Assembly (NCBI RefSeq): GCF_021869535.1
Contig: NW_026262690.1
Coordinates: 13,569,501 to 13,633,500, forward strand
DNA length: 64,000 nucleotides
Origin: Mytilus californianus
Lineage: Eukaryota; Mollusca; Bivalvia; Mytilida; Mytilidae
Direction of reading: 5' to 3'
Shown here: one piece after another, positions 11,498 through 23,368 of the stretch
How the letters are laid out: every line of letters starts with the position of its first letter
Position numbering within the stretch: position 1 is the first letter of the stretch
Program-made: the position numbers and the translations under genes
The notes under the pieces: generated by a model
Seen by the model: only the letters and a program-made list of their open reading frames with translations
What the model was told of the DNA's origin: nothing
Database searches by the model: none

Positions 11498-12713
11498 CTG
11501 CAATGATAAGTAAGTAGCAATGATTGTGGTTTAAGTCATTTGATGTTACAAAGGAGTAGGCCCAGTAAGACCCCTTTTTGGCCCCAAAATATAGCAGTTT
11601 TACAAAATTGTTAAAATGTAAATTTTTAGCTATTTATTGGAAAGAAGAATACTTCTGTTACATAAATATGGGCTGTTTTTGACAATACAATTCACATGTA
11701 TAGGGTACTAGCATCATTAAGTCATGCTAAATTACTGAAATCTTCGAAATTTTAGCATTTTGGTTAATATTTAGACGGTTTCCGTCTGAAATGGAAGTGG
11801 CCGCATTTGTGTTCATTCTTATTATTAAAATGTAAGTTGTATTTGATGATAATGCATAACATATATAAAGGTTGAGAATGAACACTGATGTGGCCACTTT
11901 CATTTTTGACAAAAACCATCTGAAAAGTGACATATTATGGCATATTTGATAGATTTTTCATATTTAAGCTTGAATTTGAGCGTCTTTAATGACTAAATCA
12001 GTTCAAATCTTTCACATAAACTAATTGAATCGACTGAAGTAGACACTTAAGTGTTTAAAAAGTGTCCAAAATCTTTCATTGGATGAACCTGAATTTTGAG
12101 GCCAAAATCGGCCCTTACCGGACCTACTCCTTTAAAAAAAAGTTGAATATGTTTAATATTCTCAAATGGCTAAGTTTTAATACAAAACACATGTAAATGG
12201 ACTTTCTTTTGAACTAAAATGCTTTATCTTATCAAAATCTTCAGAAATGTACTGCTATTAAATTATTGTCTTCCAGTACTCTAATTTGCTGATAGCCTTT
12301 TGTATGCAGTGTCCATAACCACAAGACCTCTCCTTAGTAATTGGTTGACCGCACAGCACAAGTGCGAGGGAAAAACTGTGATGAAAAATAAACAAAAGTG
12401 GAAGTTAGATAGTGTAAGTTGGTTTAGAAAGAAAAATTTTAATACACCAAATCATTTAACAAATCTATTTTCTTTAACCAAATCAGTTTTACTCAGCTGT
12501 TAATACACTGTACAAATTTTATCTGTTTACTTCAGAGAATCATTTATATCCTCATTTATATTTACTTTGAAGTGCAATGGAATATATAGAGTTATCTTTC
12601 TTATACTGAGTGTGTTGTTCACAGATGATCATGAAGTCTATGTATTCATTTTAACAGAAGGTCTGTTTTTATTTAACATTCCGAATGCCTATTTTTCTCA
12701 AGAAAGTGAAACT
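11498..12713. other. Intron without recognised repeats
   Basis: AT-rich. Short open frames are present on both strands but none has splice signals in the right phase or resembles a known domain. Confidence 0.4.
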
Positions 12714-14479
12714 AGAGGCTCTAAAGAGCCTGTGTCGCTCACCTTGGTATATGTGCATATTAAACAAAGGACAAAGATGGATTCATGACAAAATTGTGTT
12801 TTGGTGATGGTGATGTGTTTGTAGATCTTACTTTACTGAATATTCTTGCTGCTTACAATTATCTCTATCTATAATGAACTTGGCCCAGTAGTTACAGTGG
12901 AAAATATTTTGTAAAAATTTACAAAAATTTACAAAATTTATGAAAAAATTGTAAAAAATTGACTATAAAGGGCAATAACTCCTTAAGGGGTCAATTGACA
13001 ATTTTGGTCATGTTGACTTATTTGTAGATCTTACTTTGCTGTACATTATTGCTGTTTACAGTTTATATCTATCTATAATAATATTCAAGATAATAACCAA
13101 AAGCTGCAAAATTTTCTTAAAATTACCAATTCAGGGGCAGCAACCCAACAACGTGTTGCCTGATTGGTCTGAAAATTTCAGGGCAGATAGATCTTGACCT
13201 GATAATCAGTTTTACCCAGTCAGATTTACTCTAAATGCTTTGGTTTCAGAGATGTAAGCCAAAATCTACATTTTACCCCTATGTTCTATTTTTAGCCATG
13301 TCAGCCATCTTGGTTCGCGGGCGTGGTCATCGGACACATTTTTTAAACTATATACCCTAATGATGATTGTGGACAAGTTTGGTTAAATTTGTCTTAGTAG
13401 TTTCAGAGGAGATTTTTGTAAAAGATTACAAAAATTTACAAAAAATGGTTAAAAATTGACTATAAAGGGCAATAACTCCTTAAGGGGTCAACTGACCATT
13501 TTGGTCTAGTTGACTTAATTGTAGATCTTACTTTGCTGAACATTATTGCTGTTTACAGTTTATCTCTATCTATAATAATATTCAAGATAATAACCAAAAA
13601 CAACAAAATTTCATTAAAATTACCAATTCAGGGGCAGCAACCAAACAACGATTTGCCTGATTGGTCTGAAAATTTCAGGGCAGATAGATCTTGACCTGAT
13701 AAACAATTTTACCCCGAGTCAGATTTGCTCTAAATGCTTTGGTTTCAGAGATATGAGCCAAAAACTGCATTTTACCCATGTACTATATTTTAGCCATGTC
13801 GGCCATCTTGGTTCGCGGGCGGGGTCATTGGACACATTTTTTAAACTATATACCTTAATGATGATTGTGGACAAGTTTGGTTAAATTTGTCTTAGTATTT
13901 TCAAAGGAGAAGATTTTTGTAAAAGATTACAAAAATTTACGAAAAATGGTTAAAAATTGATTATAAAGGGCAATAACTCCTTAAGGGGTCAACTGACCAT
14001 TTTGGTCAAGTTGACTTAATTGTAGATCTTACTCTGCTGAACATTATTGCTGTTTACAGATTATCTCTATCTATAATAATATTCAAGATAATAACCAAAA
14101 ACGGCAAAATTTCCTTAAAATTACCAATTCAGGGGCAGCAACCCAACAACGGTTTTCAGGGTAGATAGATCTTGACCTGATAAATAATTTACCCCATGTC
14201 AGATTTGCTCTAAATGCTTAGGTTTCAGAGATATAAGCCAAAATCTACATTTTACCCCTATGTTCTATTTTTAGCCATGGCGGCCATCTTGGTTGGTTGT
14301 CCGGATCACCGGACACATTTTAAAAACTAGATACCCCAATGATGATTGTGACCAAGTTTGGTTAAATTTGACCCAGTAGTTTCAGAGGAGAAGATTTTTG
14401 TAAAAGTTAACAGACGGACGACGGACGCAAAGTGATGAGAAAAGCTCACTTGGCCCTTCGGGCCAGGTGAGCTAAAAAA
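12714..14479 (+). repeat. Family-A interspersed repeat, complete copy with three 500-bp modules
   Basis: The left end is agaggctctaaagagcctg followed by tgtcgctcacc, containing a small hairpin (GGCTCT-AA-AGAGCC). The right end is the hairpin gctcacttggcccttcgggc...gtgagc followed by aaaaaa. Between them, modules of about 500 bp recur, each with taaagggcaataactcctta, ataataatattcaagataat, aggggcagcaacc, ggccatcttggtt and agtttcagaggagaagattt. The module phrase starts near 12966, 13464 and 13964. A gacggacgacggacgc tract precedes the right end. Other copies are at 45581-46906, 58471-59729 and 61043-62203. No protein is encoded. Confidence 0.8.
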
Positions 14480-14793
14480 TAAACACATACTATGCGGTAT
14501 GGGTTCTGCTCATTGTTGAAGGCCGTATGGTGACCTATAGTTGATAATTTCTGTATCATTTGGTCTCTGGTGGAGAGTTGTCTCCTTGGCAATTATACTA
14601 CATCATCTTATTTTTATATCAAACTGTCCACTATAGATAATAATTTCCTACCTTCTTTTTTAAAGCATGTAATAACATTAACAGTTCTAATTTTACTGCA
14701 CCAGGTGCCCATTTCATTAATTAATGTCTCATCCGTGATGGTTGAGCGAAAATAATTTGAAAATTCAGCACCTAATATAATATTACCCCTTAC
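14480..14793. repeat. Retroelement 3' tail fragment and intron sequence
   Basis: About 14490-14610 is a tail fragment (tatgcggtatgggttctgct, then ggtctctggtggagagttgt) identical in style to 51650-51780. The rest up to the exon is unremarkable AT-rich sequence. Confidence 0.55.
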
Positions 14794-14925
14794 CACAAGT
14801 CACATTGCTCTCATCTTGTCCGTTTAGGCAGTCATGTCTAAAATCACAGATTTGATCAATAGAAATACACGAGTTGTCTCCACATGAAAACTGTTGTACT
14901 GAGCATGATTTTCTGTAATTCCCAT
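14794..14925 (-). CDS. LDL-receptor class A domain exon
   Basis: This 132-nt symmetric exon (phase 1 both ends) lies between acceptor ttttgttttgcag and donor TTGTG/gtaagg. It encodes GNYRKSCSVQQFSCGDNSCI followed by SIDQICDFRHDC and LNGQDESNVTCG. All six LDLa cysteines are present (CSV, FSC, NSC, QIC, HDC, VTC), and so is the Ca2+-binding signature D-x-x-x-D-C...D-E. The domain should be a calcium-stabilised ligand-binding module on the extracellular side. In transcript order it lies between a MAM C-terminal exon (25963-26099) and the N-terminal exon of the next MAM (11330-11497), with matching phases. There are no signs of damage. Confidence 0.96.
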
Positions 14926-16044
14926 CTGCAAAACAAAAATCAAATTTACTTCAAAACATAACTTGGGGAATTTGGTTATTCTTTTAGGTCAAATAACTCC
15001 TTCAGTGTTCTGAAGAGATATATATCATGGTCAGGAGGGTAATGCCAAAAATACCAGTCGAAAGAAGGTTTTTATTTCCTTAGCTACTAGATAAAGGAAA
15101 TTTCTTCAAGACTGGTATTTTTCCCCAAATACCAATAGAAATTGTTAATTGTAACATTTCAAATTCAATTCCAATATTCTTTGTTTGATAGACGATATCA
15201 AAAACAGTCATGTTATATAATAATAAATCGCACAAATGATCAAGTGTCTCTGCCTTTAAGGACAAATAATGGTATAAACAGTTTGGCAAATACCACCACA
15301 GAGAGGGTTAAAAAGGCATATCCCTGGGCATATACCCCAGCGATTGTGAAATATGAACAAAATTCATCCAATCAAAGAAACACATGAAAAAATACACTTG
15401 GCATCAAACAATCAGGCAGTTTTATATCCTTGGTTCTCAAATTATATTTTTAGGGAGGGGGGAGGGTTGTCCAACACAGATTCTTGCTTTAGGTAAGGTG
15501 AATATCTAGACTATCTGTTGTTCATAAATTATTTTGTTGAATTGGTTTTGGATATAGTGTGTTGTTGTGCCCTTTATTAACCAAACCAGTATGATTTTAT
15601 GTAATCTGTATTTACTGATCATAATTATACATCAGTTTGCTTGGTATTTGCAAGAGGAACTACTAACATGACAATTCACTGTCATACTCATAAAAAGGAC
15701 TATATTAAGGCATCGTGCCAATCAGATGAATTATCAAAATTTTCAAATAATGAAATATCATTATTGTTGAATGTGTTATGTCAAATTAAATCTGTATTCC
15801 ATGGTCCTTGGGTATCAATTTCAAATTTCAAACAATTCTACCAAAAGGTTGACAAATAGTCCCAAATTCTGGAAATTAAAATGGAGACAGGGGCTGCTAC
15901 ATATACACTGCATGAATGATGGGAACAAAGATGTTTTTCCCGTTGCCCACACAAACATCAAATCAACCGAAAAGCCAACCTTATATGCAAACACTTACTT
16001 ACTTCATTATATAATTACATAATATAGCCTGAAATTATTTACTG
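14926..16044. other. Intron, with a small hairpin near 15050-15115
   Basis: An imperfect inverted repeat spans about 15046-15119 (aaataccagtcgaaagaagg against tttcttcaagactggtattt). The rest is AT-rich. A 72-codon plus-strand frame at 15641-15859 has no recognisable domain and no supporting splice context. Confidence 0.45.
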
Positions 16045-18246
16045 GTTTAGAAACATTTACTTAAGGACCTCATGTAGTTGTTAATAGAAACATTTACTAA
16101 AGGACCTCATGTAGTTGTTAATAGAAACATTTACTAAAGGACCTCATGTAGTTGTTAATAGAAACATTTACTAAAGGACCTCATGTAGTTGTTAATAGAA
16201 ACATTTACTAAAAGAGCTCATGTAGTTGTTAATAGAAACATTTACTAAAGGACCTCATGTAGTTGTTAATAGAAACATTTACCAAAGGACCTCATGTAGT
16301 TGTTGATAGAAACATTTACTAAAGGACCTCATGTAGTTGTTAATAGAAACATTTACTAAAGGACCTCATGTAGTTGTTGATAGAAACTTTACTAAAGGAC
16401 CTCATGTAGTTGTTAATAGAAACATTTACTAAAGGACCTCATGTAGTTGTTAATAGAAACATTTACTAAAGGACCTCATGCTGTTGTTAATAGAAGTATT
16501 TACTAAAGGACCTCATGTAGTTGTTAATAGAAACATTTACTAAAGGGCCTCATGTAGTTGTTAATAGAAACATTTACTAAAGGACCTCATGTAGTTGTTA
16601 ATAGAAACATTTACTAAAGGACCTCATGTAGTTGTTAATAGAAGTATTTACTAAAGGACCTCATGTTGTTGTTAATAGAAGTATTTACTAAAGGACCTCA
16701 TGTAGTTGTTAATAGAAACATTTACCAAAGGACCTCATGTAGTTGTTAATAGAAACATTTACTAAAGGACCTCATGTAGTTGTTAATAGAAACATTTACT
16801 AAAGGACCTCATGTAGTTGTTAATAGAAGTATTTACTAAAGGACCTCATGTAGTTGTTAATAGAAGTATTTACTAAAGGACCACATGCTGTTGGTAATAG
16901 AAACATTTACTAAAGGACCTCATGTTGTTGTTAATAGAAGTATTTACTAAAGGACCTCATGCTGTTGATTATAGAAGTATTTACTAAAGGACCTCATGTA
17001 GTTGTTAATAAAAAACATTTACTAAAGGACCTCATGTAGTTGTTAATAGAAACATTTACTAAAGGACCTCATGTAGTTGTTGATAGAAACTTTACTAAAG
17101 GACCTCATGTAGTTGTTAATAGAAACATTTACTAAAGGACCTCATATAGTTGTTAATAGAAACATTTACTAAAGGACCTCATGCTGTTGTTAATAGAAGT
17201 ATTTACTAAAAGACCTCATGTAGTTGTTAATAGAAACATTTACTAAAGGGCCTCATGTAGTTGTTAATAGAAACATTTACTAAAGGACCTCATGTAGTTG
17301 TTAATAGAAGTATTTACTAAAGGACCTCATGTTGTTGTTAATAGAAGTATTTACTAAAGGACCTCATGTAGTTGTTAATAGAAACATTTACCAAAGGACC
17401 TCATGTAGTTGTTAATAGAAACATTTACTAAAGGACCTCATGTAGTTGTTAATAGAAACATTTACTAAAGGACCTCATGTAGTTGTTAATAGAAGTATTT
17501 ACCAAAGGACCTCATGTAGTTGTTAATAGAAGTATTTACTAAAGGACCTCATGTAGTTGTTAATAGAAGTATTTACTAAAGGACCACATGCTGTTGGTTA
17601 TAGAAACATTTACTAAAGGACCTCATGTTGTTGTTAATAGAAGTATTTACTAAAGGACCTCATGCTGTTGATTATAGAATTATTTACTAAAGGACCTCAT
17701 GTAGTTGTTAATAGAAGTATTTACTAAAGGACCTCATGTTGTTGTTAATAGAAGTATTTACTAAAGGACCTCATGTTGTTGTTAATAGAAACATTTACTA
17801 AAGGACCTCATGTAGTTGTTAATAGAAGTATTTACTAAAGGACCTCATGTTGTTGTTAATAGAAACATTTACTAAAGGACCTCATGTTGTTGTTAATAGA
17901 AGTATTTACTAAAGGACCTCATGCAGTTGTTAATAGAAGTATTTACTAAAGGACCTCATGTTGTTTTTAATAGAAGTATTTACTAAAGGACCTCATGCTG
18001 TTGTTAATAGAAGTATTTACTAAAGGACCTCATGTTGTTGTTAATAAAAACATTTACTAAAGGACCTCATGTTGTTGTTAATAGAAGTATTTACTAAAGG
18101 ACCTCATGCAGTTGTTAATAGAAAAACATTTACTAAAGGACCTCATGCAGTTATTAATAGAAACATTTACTAAAGGACCTCATGCAATTGTTACTGGAAA
18201 CATTTACTAAAGGACCTCATGTAGTTGTTAACAAAAACATTTGTTA
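16045..18246. repeat. 37-bp tandem array (about 60 copies)
   Basis: The unit reads gttaatagaaacatttacta then aaggacctcatgtagtt (37 bp). Common variants have aagtattt for aaacattt and atgttgttg or atgctgttg for atgtagttg. A rare shortened unit (tgatagaaactttac) occurs at 16378 and again at 17081, with matching variant order around both, pointing to a duplication of about 703 bp (19 units). The array lies in the intron between the 25963-26099 and 14794-14925 exons. Confidence 0.9.
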
Positions 18247-19530
18247 AGTGCATCTAACTCTATCTTACAGTAATTATATACATTTTAATTATTTGCCCTT
18301 TTGCTTTCAAGCATAATTTTCCGTTATCTGATTTCAGCAAATTTCAATTGCCACTTATCTGACAAACCAAACAAAGACAGGAGATAATATCCAATAAACA
18401 GATTTGGTGAAATTGGAGACAGCAAGCACTTGTCAACTTTATTTTATTTGCTGTGATATCGCCACAATACAGCATCTTAATGTCAAATACAAGATTAGAT
18501 TTTAAAGTCAATTCTTCCAACATCTCCTTCACATTACAAATATGATTAGATTTAATTACATGCTTCAAACCTTGAAAGGAATATCAACAAGAGTTGGCAT
18601 CATTCTTCCAGTATTTCTCAGACACATTTATTATGTTTCAAGAATCATAAAAATTTATACAAGTCCAAATGTAACTTGCTTTCATACTTCCATGTACAAG
18701 AATTGTGGACACTTTTGAGGGAGATAACTCAAATTAAGAAATAATTCTTTTGAACTGGGTTTCTAATCTCCTTGACTCATCTGGTATCCAGTTCGCAAGA
18801 TAAGACAACTCTCGATATGTGTCGCGATGGTCTATTGATGATCATATATGTGTTAATTGATTGTAATCAGTGGGAATCCTTGAACATGTTAACTATCAGC
18901 AAGGATTTGTATAGTTTTAAATCCTTGCTATCAGCAAGACACTTGGTTTTAAAGAGAAAGAAAAATTATATTTAAATATGCAATTACTTGGGCTGTAGTA
19001 GAAAGAATTCACGACTAACTATGAAACCGTAAACGATTGACTTTACAATGGTAATTATGAGGTCATAAGTAAAGGTAATTTTTCAGTCCTGAGTTGCAAG
19101 TAAATGGCACAAAGTCCCATGCCTGACCGTCACATAATTGATAGGACAAAAATTCACCATTAAATAGTAAAACTGTTTACTATCGTTTGAATATATTAGA
19201 GAAACTTAAATTATTGAAGTACTTTCTTTTTATCACATAAATTCATTATACAGCTTGGGATATTGTTCGTTAGAATTGATAAATGAAGACTTATCAAATT
19301 TTATTCATGCAAAGGATATATTTCTTGGTACCATAAAGCCAGTCAAGTAATAACAAATTTTCGCAGCCTATTTTCTAAATAATCACTAGATCATTATGAA
19401 TTCTTTTACCGTGAATTAATTTTGTTTACAAAGTTGTTTATACTTATAATTATTAATGTTCAAGAAAACACAAACTATTACTATAAAATAAGTTTTTGAC
19501 ATTGTAAATCAGAGACAAACTATCTCTAAC

Positions 19531-19575
19531 CTGACTTTTTTCTGGTACCATCTTCGTGTCCGGGGCTTTTATGTC
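19531..19575 (-). CDS. Candidate 45-nt linker micro-exon of the MAM/LDLa gene
   Basis: On the minus strand a tttcaaatgtag acceptor precedes a 45-nt block ending GTCAG/gttaga. Read in phase 1, the phase required between the flanking exons, it encodes GHKSPGHEDGTRKKS and would insert this charged linker between the first MAM (ending ...LQLSK) and the LDLa domain (starting GNYRKSC) without disturbing the frame. The block is richer in C and G than its surroundings. The acceptor lacks a good pyrimidine tract, and short in-frame blocks arise by chance, so transcript evidence would be needed. Confidence 0.35.
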
Positions 19576-20643
19576 CTACATTTGAAATGTATCATCTTAA
19601 TTCAACAAATGGATATATTGGCTTATAAATAAAAAGATGCGGTATCATGAAAACTTTCCGTCAATTGAAAGAACAAAATACGAGGATGTTATCAACAGTT
19701 ACTATAGGACACTGTACGTCATTCAACACTGATGAGTAAACCCAGTTATACATGTTATAAAATGCCCCGGTATGAAAAAATGAGAAATCATTTAAAAGAG
19801 AAAAACAATGGCCTGATTTATGTTCTAACATAGTTAAAAAAAAACCCACTAAAATCGCAACTAGTTAAAATAGCGGTGTTTTTTTTCTAATCTTAAAAAA
19901 TCCATTTTTCGATTTTGAGACGCTTTTCAGAAGATTTGGGTAAAAAAGACTAAACCTGTGAATTTTAGAAAGTCGATTTGATAAGTTTTGACAATTTTAA
20001 GGCTACAATAATTTTAAAGAGGTAAATTAAAAGGCAATCTCACGTTTTTTCTTCTTTTTTACTAGTGTGAAATACATACAGGTTGGTATAGTTCCTATTT
20101 TTCGAAATATTTGCCTACTTCGTGTCAATTTTCGCTGTATCTGTATAACCGTTAGATAATGATGTTTATTCTTAACATAAACCCATATTGAAGAGAAAAG
20201 ATGGGAGTAATATGCAAAAACCAGACACAATACAACTTCATATGAAACTCAGTCATAAATTTCGAAAACATATGCCGCGCGGGTATGGATCTAAATTTTT
20301 CAATAAAGTATAGAGCTTCATCTTCACATGTGTATCCGGGATCGTTTTCCGTCTTCCTCAGGCAAGTTTAAAAAGCAATTCATATTGATGAAGATAACAA
20401 ATGTTTTCATATATATTAACCTGCAAAATCGCTAAATAAGTTCATGAAAAAACATTATAGGTCTGCTATATACAACTTTTTATACAGCCATTGTATGAGG
20501 GTTCTTTGAATTTTAGACATAAACAAAACATGTCTATCCAGAATAATTTTGTAATCACATAGCCCGGTAAGCAGAAAGGCAAAATAGATTTTCAAAAATA
20601 TTTAATATGCACTCATGTGGGACGATCATTTTTATATAGACAC

Positions 20644-20676
20644 CAACAGGAGGCGAATTGGAACTTAGACGATTAA
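20644..20676 (-). CDS. Candidate 33-nt linker micro-exon (weak)
   Basis: A very good acceptor on the minus strand (tatgcctttttttcacag) is followed by 33 nt that read VNRLSSNSPPV in phase 1, up to a weak donor (GTTG/gtgtct). It is symmetric (phase 1 at both ends), so it could be skipped or included without a frameshift. A Ser/Asn/Pro-rich linker is plausible for an extracellular multidomain protein. The poor donor keeps confidence low. Confidence 0.22.
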
Positions 20677-22380
20677 CTGTGAAAAAAAGGCATAGGATAG
20701 CAAATTTACGTACCAAAAATAAGATGTGTGGCATAAACTTAAACAAACCAGAGTTAAGTTCTTTTCTAGAACTTGTCTGTTTTGTATTTTCTTTTATGCA
20801 CGTTCTGTTAATCTATACTGAGATTCAAAAGGGGGAGGGTTGAGACCTACAAAAGTAAATTTAACTCGAACTCATTTCAATATACATGTACTAGTACCTG
20901 TCAAAATTTGGGGACCTCGTAAGTAGTTGTCGTATGTCATATCTTATTTGTTTTCGTTATTTGGAGAATGTTTGTGTTTATAACAGACCTTAAGAAAAAT
21001 AAGAAGATGGGGTATTATTGTCAATATTAGAAAACAATGCACCAGAGACTGAAAAACGCCACATAGTTTTTTTTTTTAAATTCACATTGAACGTATAGAC
21101 TCTGGGCGATTTAGATCCTGACATTTTTATAAAGGCATGTCTATTGTTGAGTATTTAAGTTGCCCTGTAAGAGCCTGTCTTTTGGAGAAGGCTATATTTT
21201 GCTCTCTAGATGTCTAAGTTATTTATGTGCATGGTTGGGTTGCTATCTCATTCACCAGAAGTTCATGACTTCTGCATTTACTTATACCCCACATCTACCT
21301 TCATTCATAGAAAAAAGTACGGTCTGATAGAAATGATTACACTGATATTGAAAGGCAAAGTAATATTATTTTTGAAATATCAGAAAAACTGTTGCACATA
21401 TCAAATGATATGTCAAAGAGAGTGCCCAACTGTTTTTGAATTTATTATTATAATTTAACTGTTGAATAAGTATTTTTTTTTATATCATCGGACATTTGAA
21501 TGTTCTAGATGCACAATTAACATATTGGATAGAAAATAAAAGGATATGGAGTAAATGTACATGGGACAAAATCGCACACAATACATAGAAAACATAGAAA
21601 ATTATCAATGAATAGTGCTTTTATTCCTGTTCTACATCTTGACAGTTGATGTAGGGTCTTCAACAATGAACGAATCATTCCAATATTTCAACATTCAAAA
21701 TTTTAGTTAAATCTCTCGTGCACACTAGACATGCTAGACGGGGCTATATATGTTCATGTATAAACATCCCTGAGTACAGAAGTTGACGGAGTTATACGTT
21801 AAGTGTACATTAAACTTTTAGTACTGTCAAATGATATTCAAAATCAGCATGAATGTCGGTCTACATCTTTCATTAATTGAATAGCTGGCAGATGAAAAAA
21901 ATAAAGATAAATCTAATAACTTTTTCACCTGCCATGGCAATAGTTTATGATTGTACAAATAAAATATTGACAAATCATTTTAAAGCAACTGTCATGTTTT
22001 TTCCATATACAACAATGTTAAATTTTATCAGTCCAGAAGTGCTCCCTTGTTATTCACTGATAACGTTACCCCTGCTGAGCTGTCCCTGATTTTTGTGTAT
22101 GTTTAAACTATCAATAACAATTTCAGTCCTGAAACCCACTTTTGTTAGTATCATTCTCTCAATACAGGTTTTCAATAATTATCCTATTGAAAGAGCTTGT
22201 TTTGCAACAAATAGGCCAACCAAAATTATGTACCTTTTATTATGTCCTTATTCAAAATTTTGGTTAGCATGTACAATAGTCTATAATTTAATGTGGGTAA
22301 CCAAATAAAACTTGGGTAAGTATCAAATAATAAACTGAACAAATTTTTTTTTTCTTTGAAACCCTTTTTTTTTCGAACAC

Positions 22381-23368
22381 TCAAAATGGTTGAAAAAGTC
22401 TTTCTAGGAGAGTATAAGGATTCAACAGACTATTTTGATCATTTGACTTGTTTCGAGGTCTTGTCCTGATTTTTTTTTTGCTATTATCAGTTTCTCTCTA
22501 TCTACTGTAGTTACCGTTATAAAAATACAACAAAAATGGGTAAAAATTGTGTCTTTCAAGAGGAATTACTCCTAAAAGGAATTAATTTAGAATTTCAGAC
22601 TTGCAAGTGATCAGAAATAGGTTTTAAACTTTATACCCCAAGGATGATAGTTGTCAAGTTTGTTCTAAATAGTCCAGTAGTTTTAAACTTTATACCCCAA
22701 GGATGATAGTTGTCAAGTTTGTTCTAAATAGTCCAGTAGTTTTAAACTTTATACCCCAAGGATGATAGTTGTCAAGTTTGTTCTGAATAGTCCAGTTGTT
22801 TTAAGCTTTATACCCCAAGGATGATAGTTGTCAAGTTTGTTCTGAATAGTCCAGTTGTTTTAAACTTTATACCCCAAGGATGATAGTTGTCAAGTTTGTT
22901 CTAAATAGTCCAGTAGTTTTAAACTTTATACCCCAAGGATGATAGTTGTCAAGTTTGTTCTGAATAGTCCAGTTGTTTTAAACTTTATACCCCAAGGATG
23001 ATAGTTGTCAAGTTTGTTCTGAATAGTCCAGTAGTTTTAAACTTTATACCCCAAGGATGATAGTTTTCAAGTTTGTTCTAAATAGTCCAGTTGTTTTAAA
23101 CTTTATACCCCAAGGATGATAGTTGTCAAGTTTGTTCTAAATAGTCCAGTAGTTTTAAATTTTATACCCCAAGGATGATAGTTGTCAAGTTTGTTCTAAA
23201 TAGTCCAGTAGTTTTAAATTTTATACCCCAAGGATGATAGTTGTCAAGTTTGTTCTGAATAGTCCAGTAGTTTCAGAGGAGAAAGTTTCTGTAAAAGTTA
23301 AAAGAGGAGGGACAGGATACTAAGTTATGAAAAAACCTCACATGGTACTCTTGGCCAAGTGAGCTAAA
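22381..23368 (+). repeat. Family-A-related element whose 3' part expanded into a 59-bp array
   Basis: Degenerate family-A-like sequence (cttgtttcgaggtcttgtcc, agtttctctctatctactgt) runs into 11 tandem copies of a 59-bp unit at about 22621-23275 (gttttaaactttatacccca, aggatgatagttgtcaagtt, tgttctaaatagtccagta). It then continues with tttcagaggagaaagtttct and ends in ggccaagtgagctaaaaaa. The 59-bp unit matches the single-copy segment that in complete family-A copies precedes tttcagaggagaagattttt, so the array is an internal expansion of the element. Confidence 0.75.

Larger units (their letters stand above)
18247..22380. other. Largely single-copy intron
   Basis: No bounded repeats are recognised apart from a small hairpin at about 18898-18930 (agcaaggattt against aaatccttgct). 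Two candidate micro-exons are listed separately (20644-20676 and 19531-19575). Open frames of 60-80 codons in this stretch have no domain resemblance. Confidence 0.45.

Noticed and set aside
15641..15859. 72-codon plus-strand frame
   Set aside because: No domain, no splice signals and no neighbours on that strand; its length is within chance expectation.
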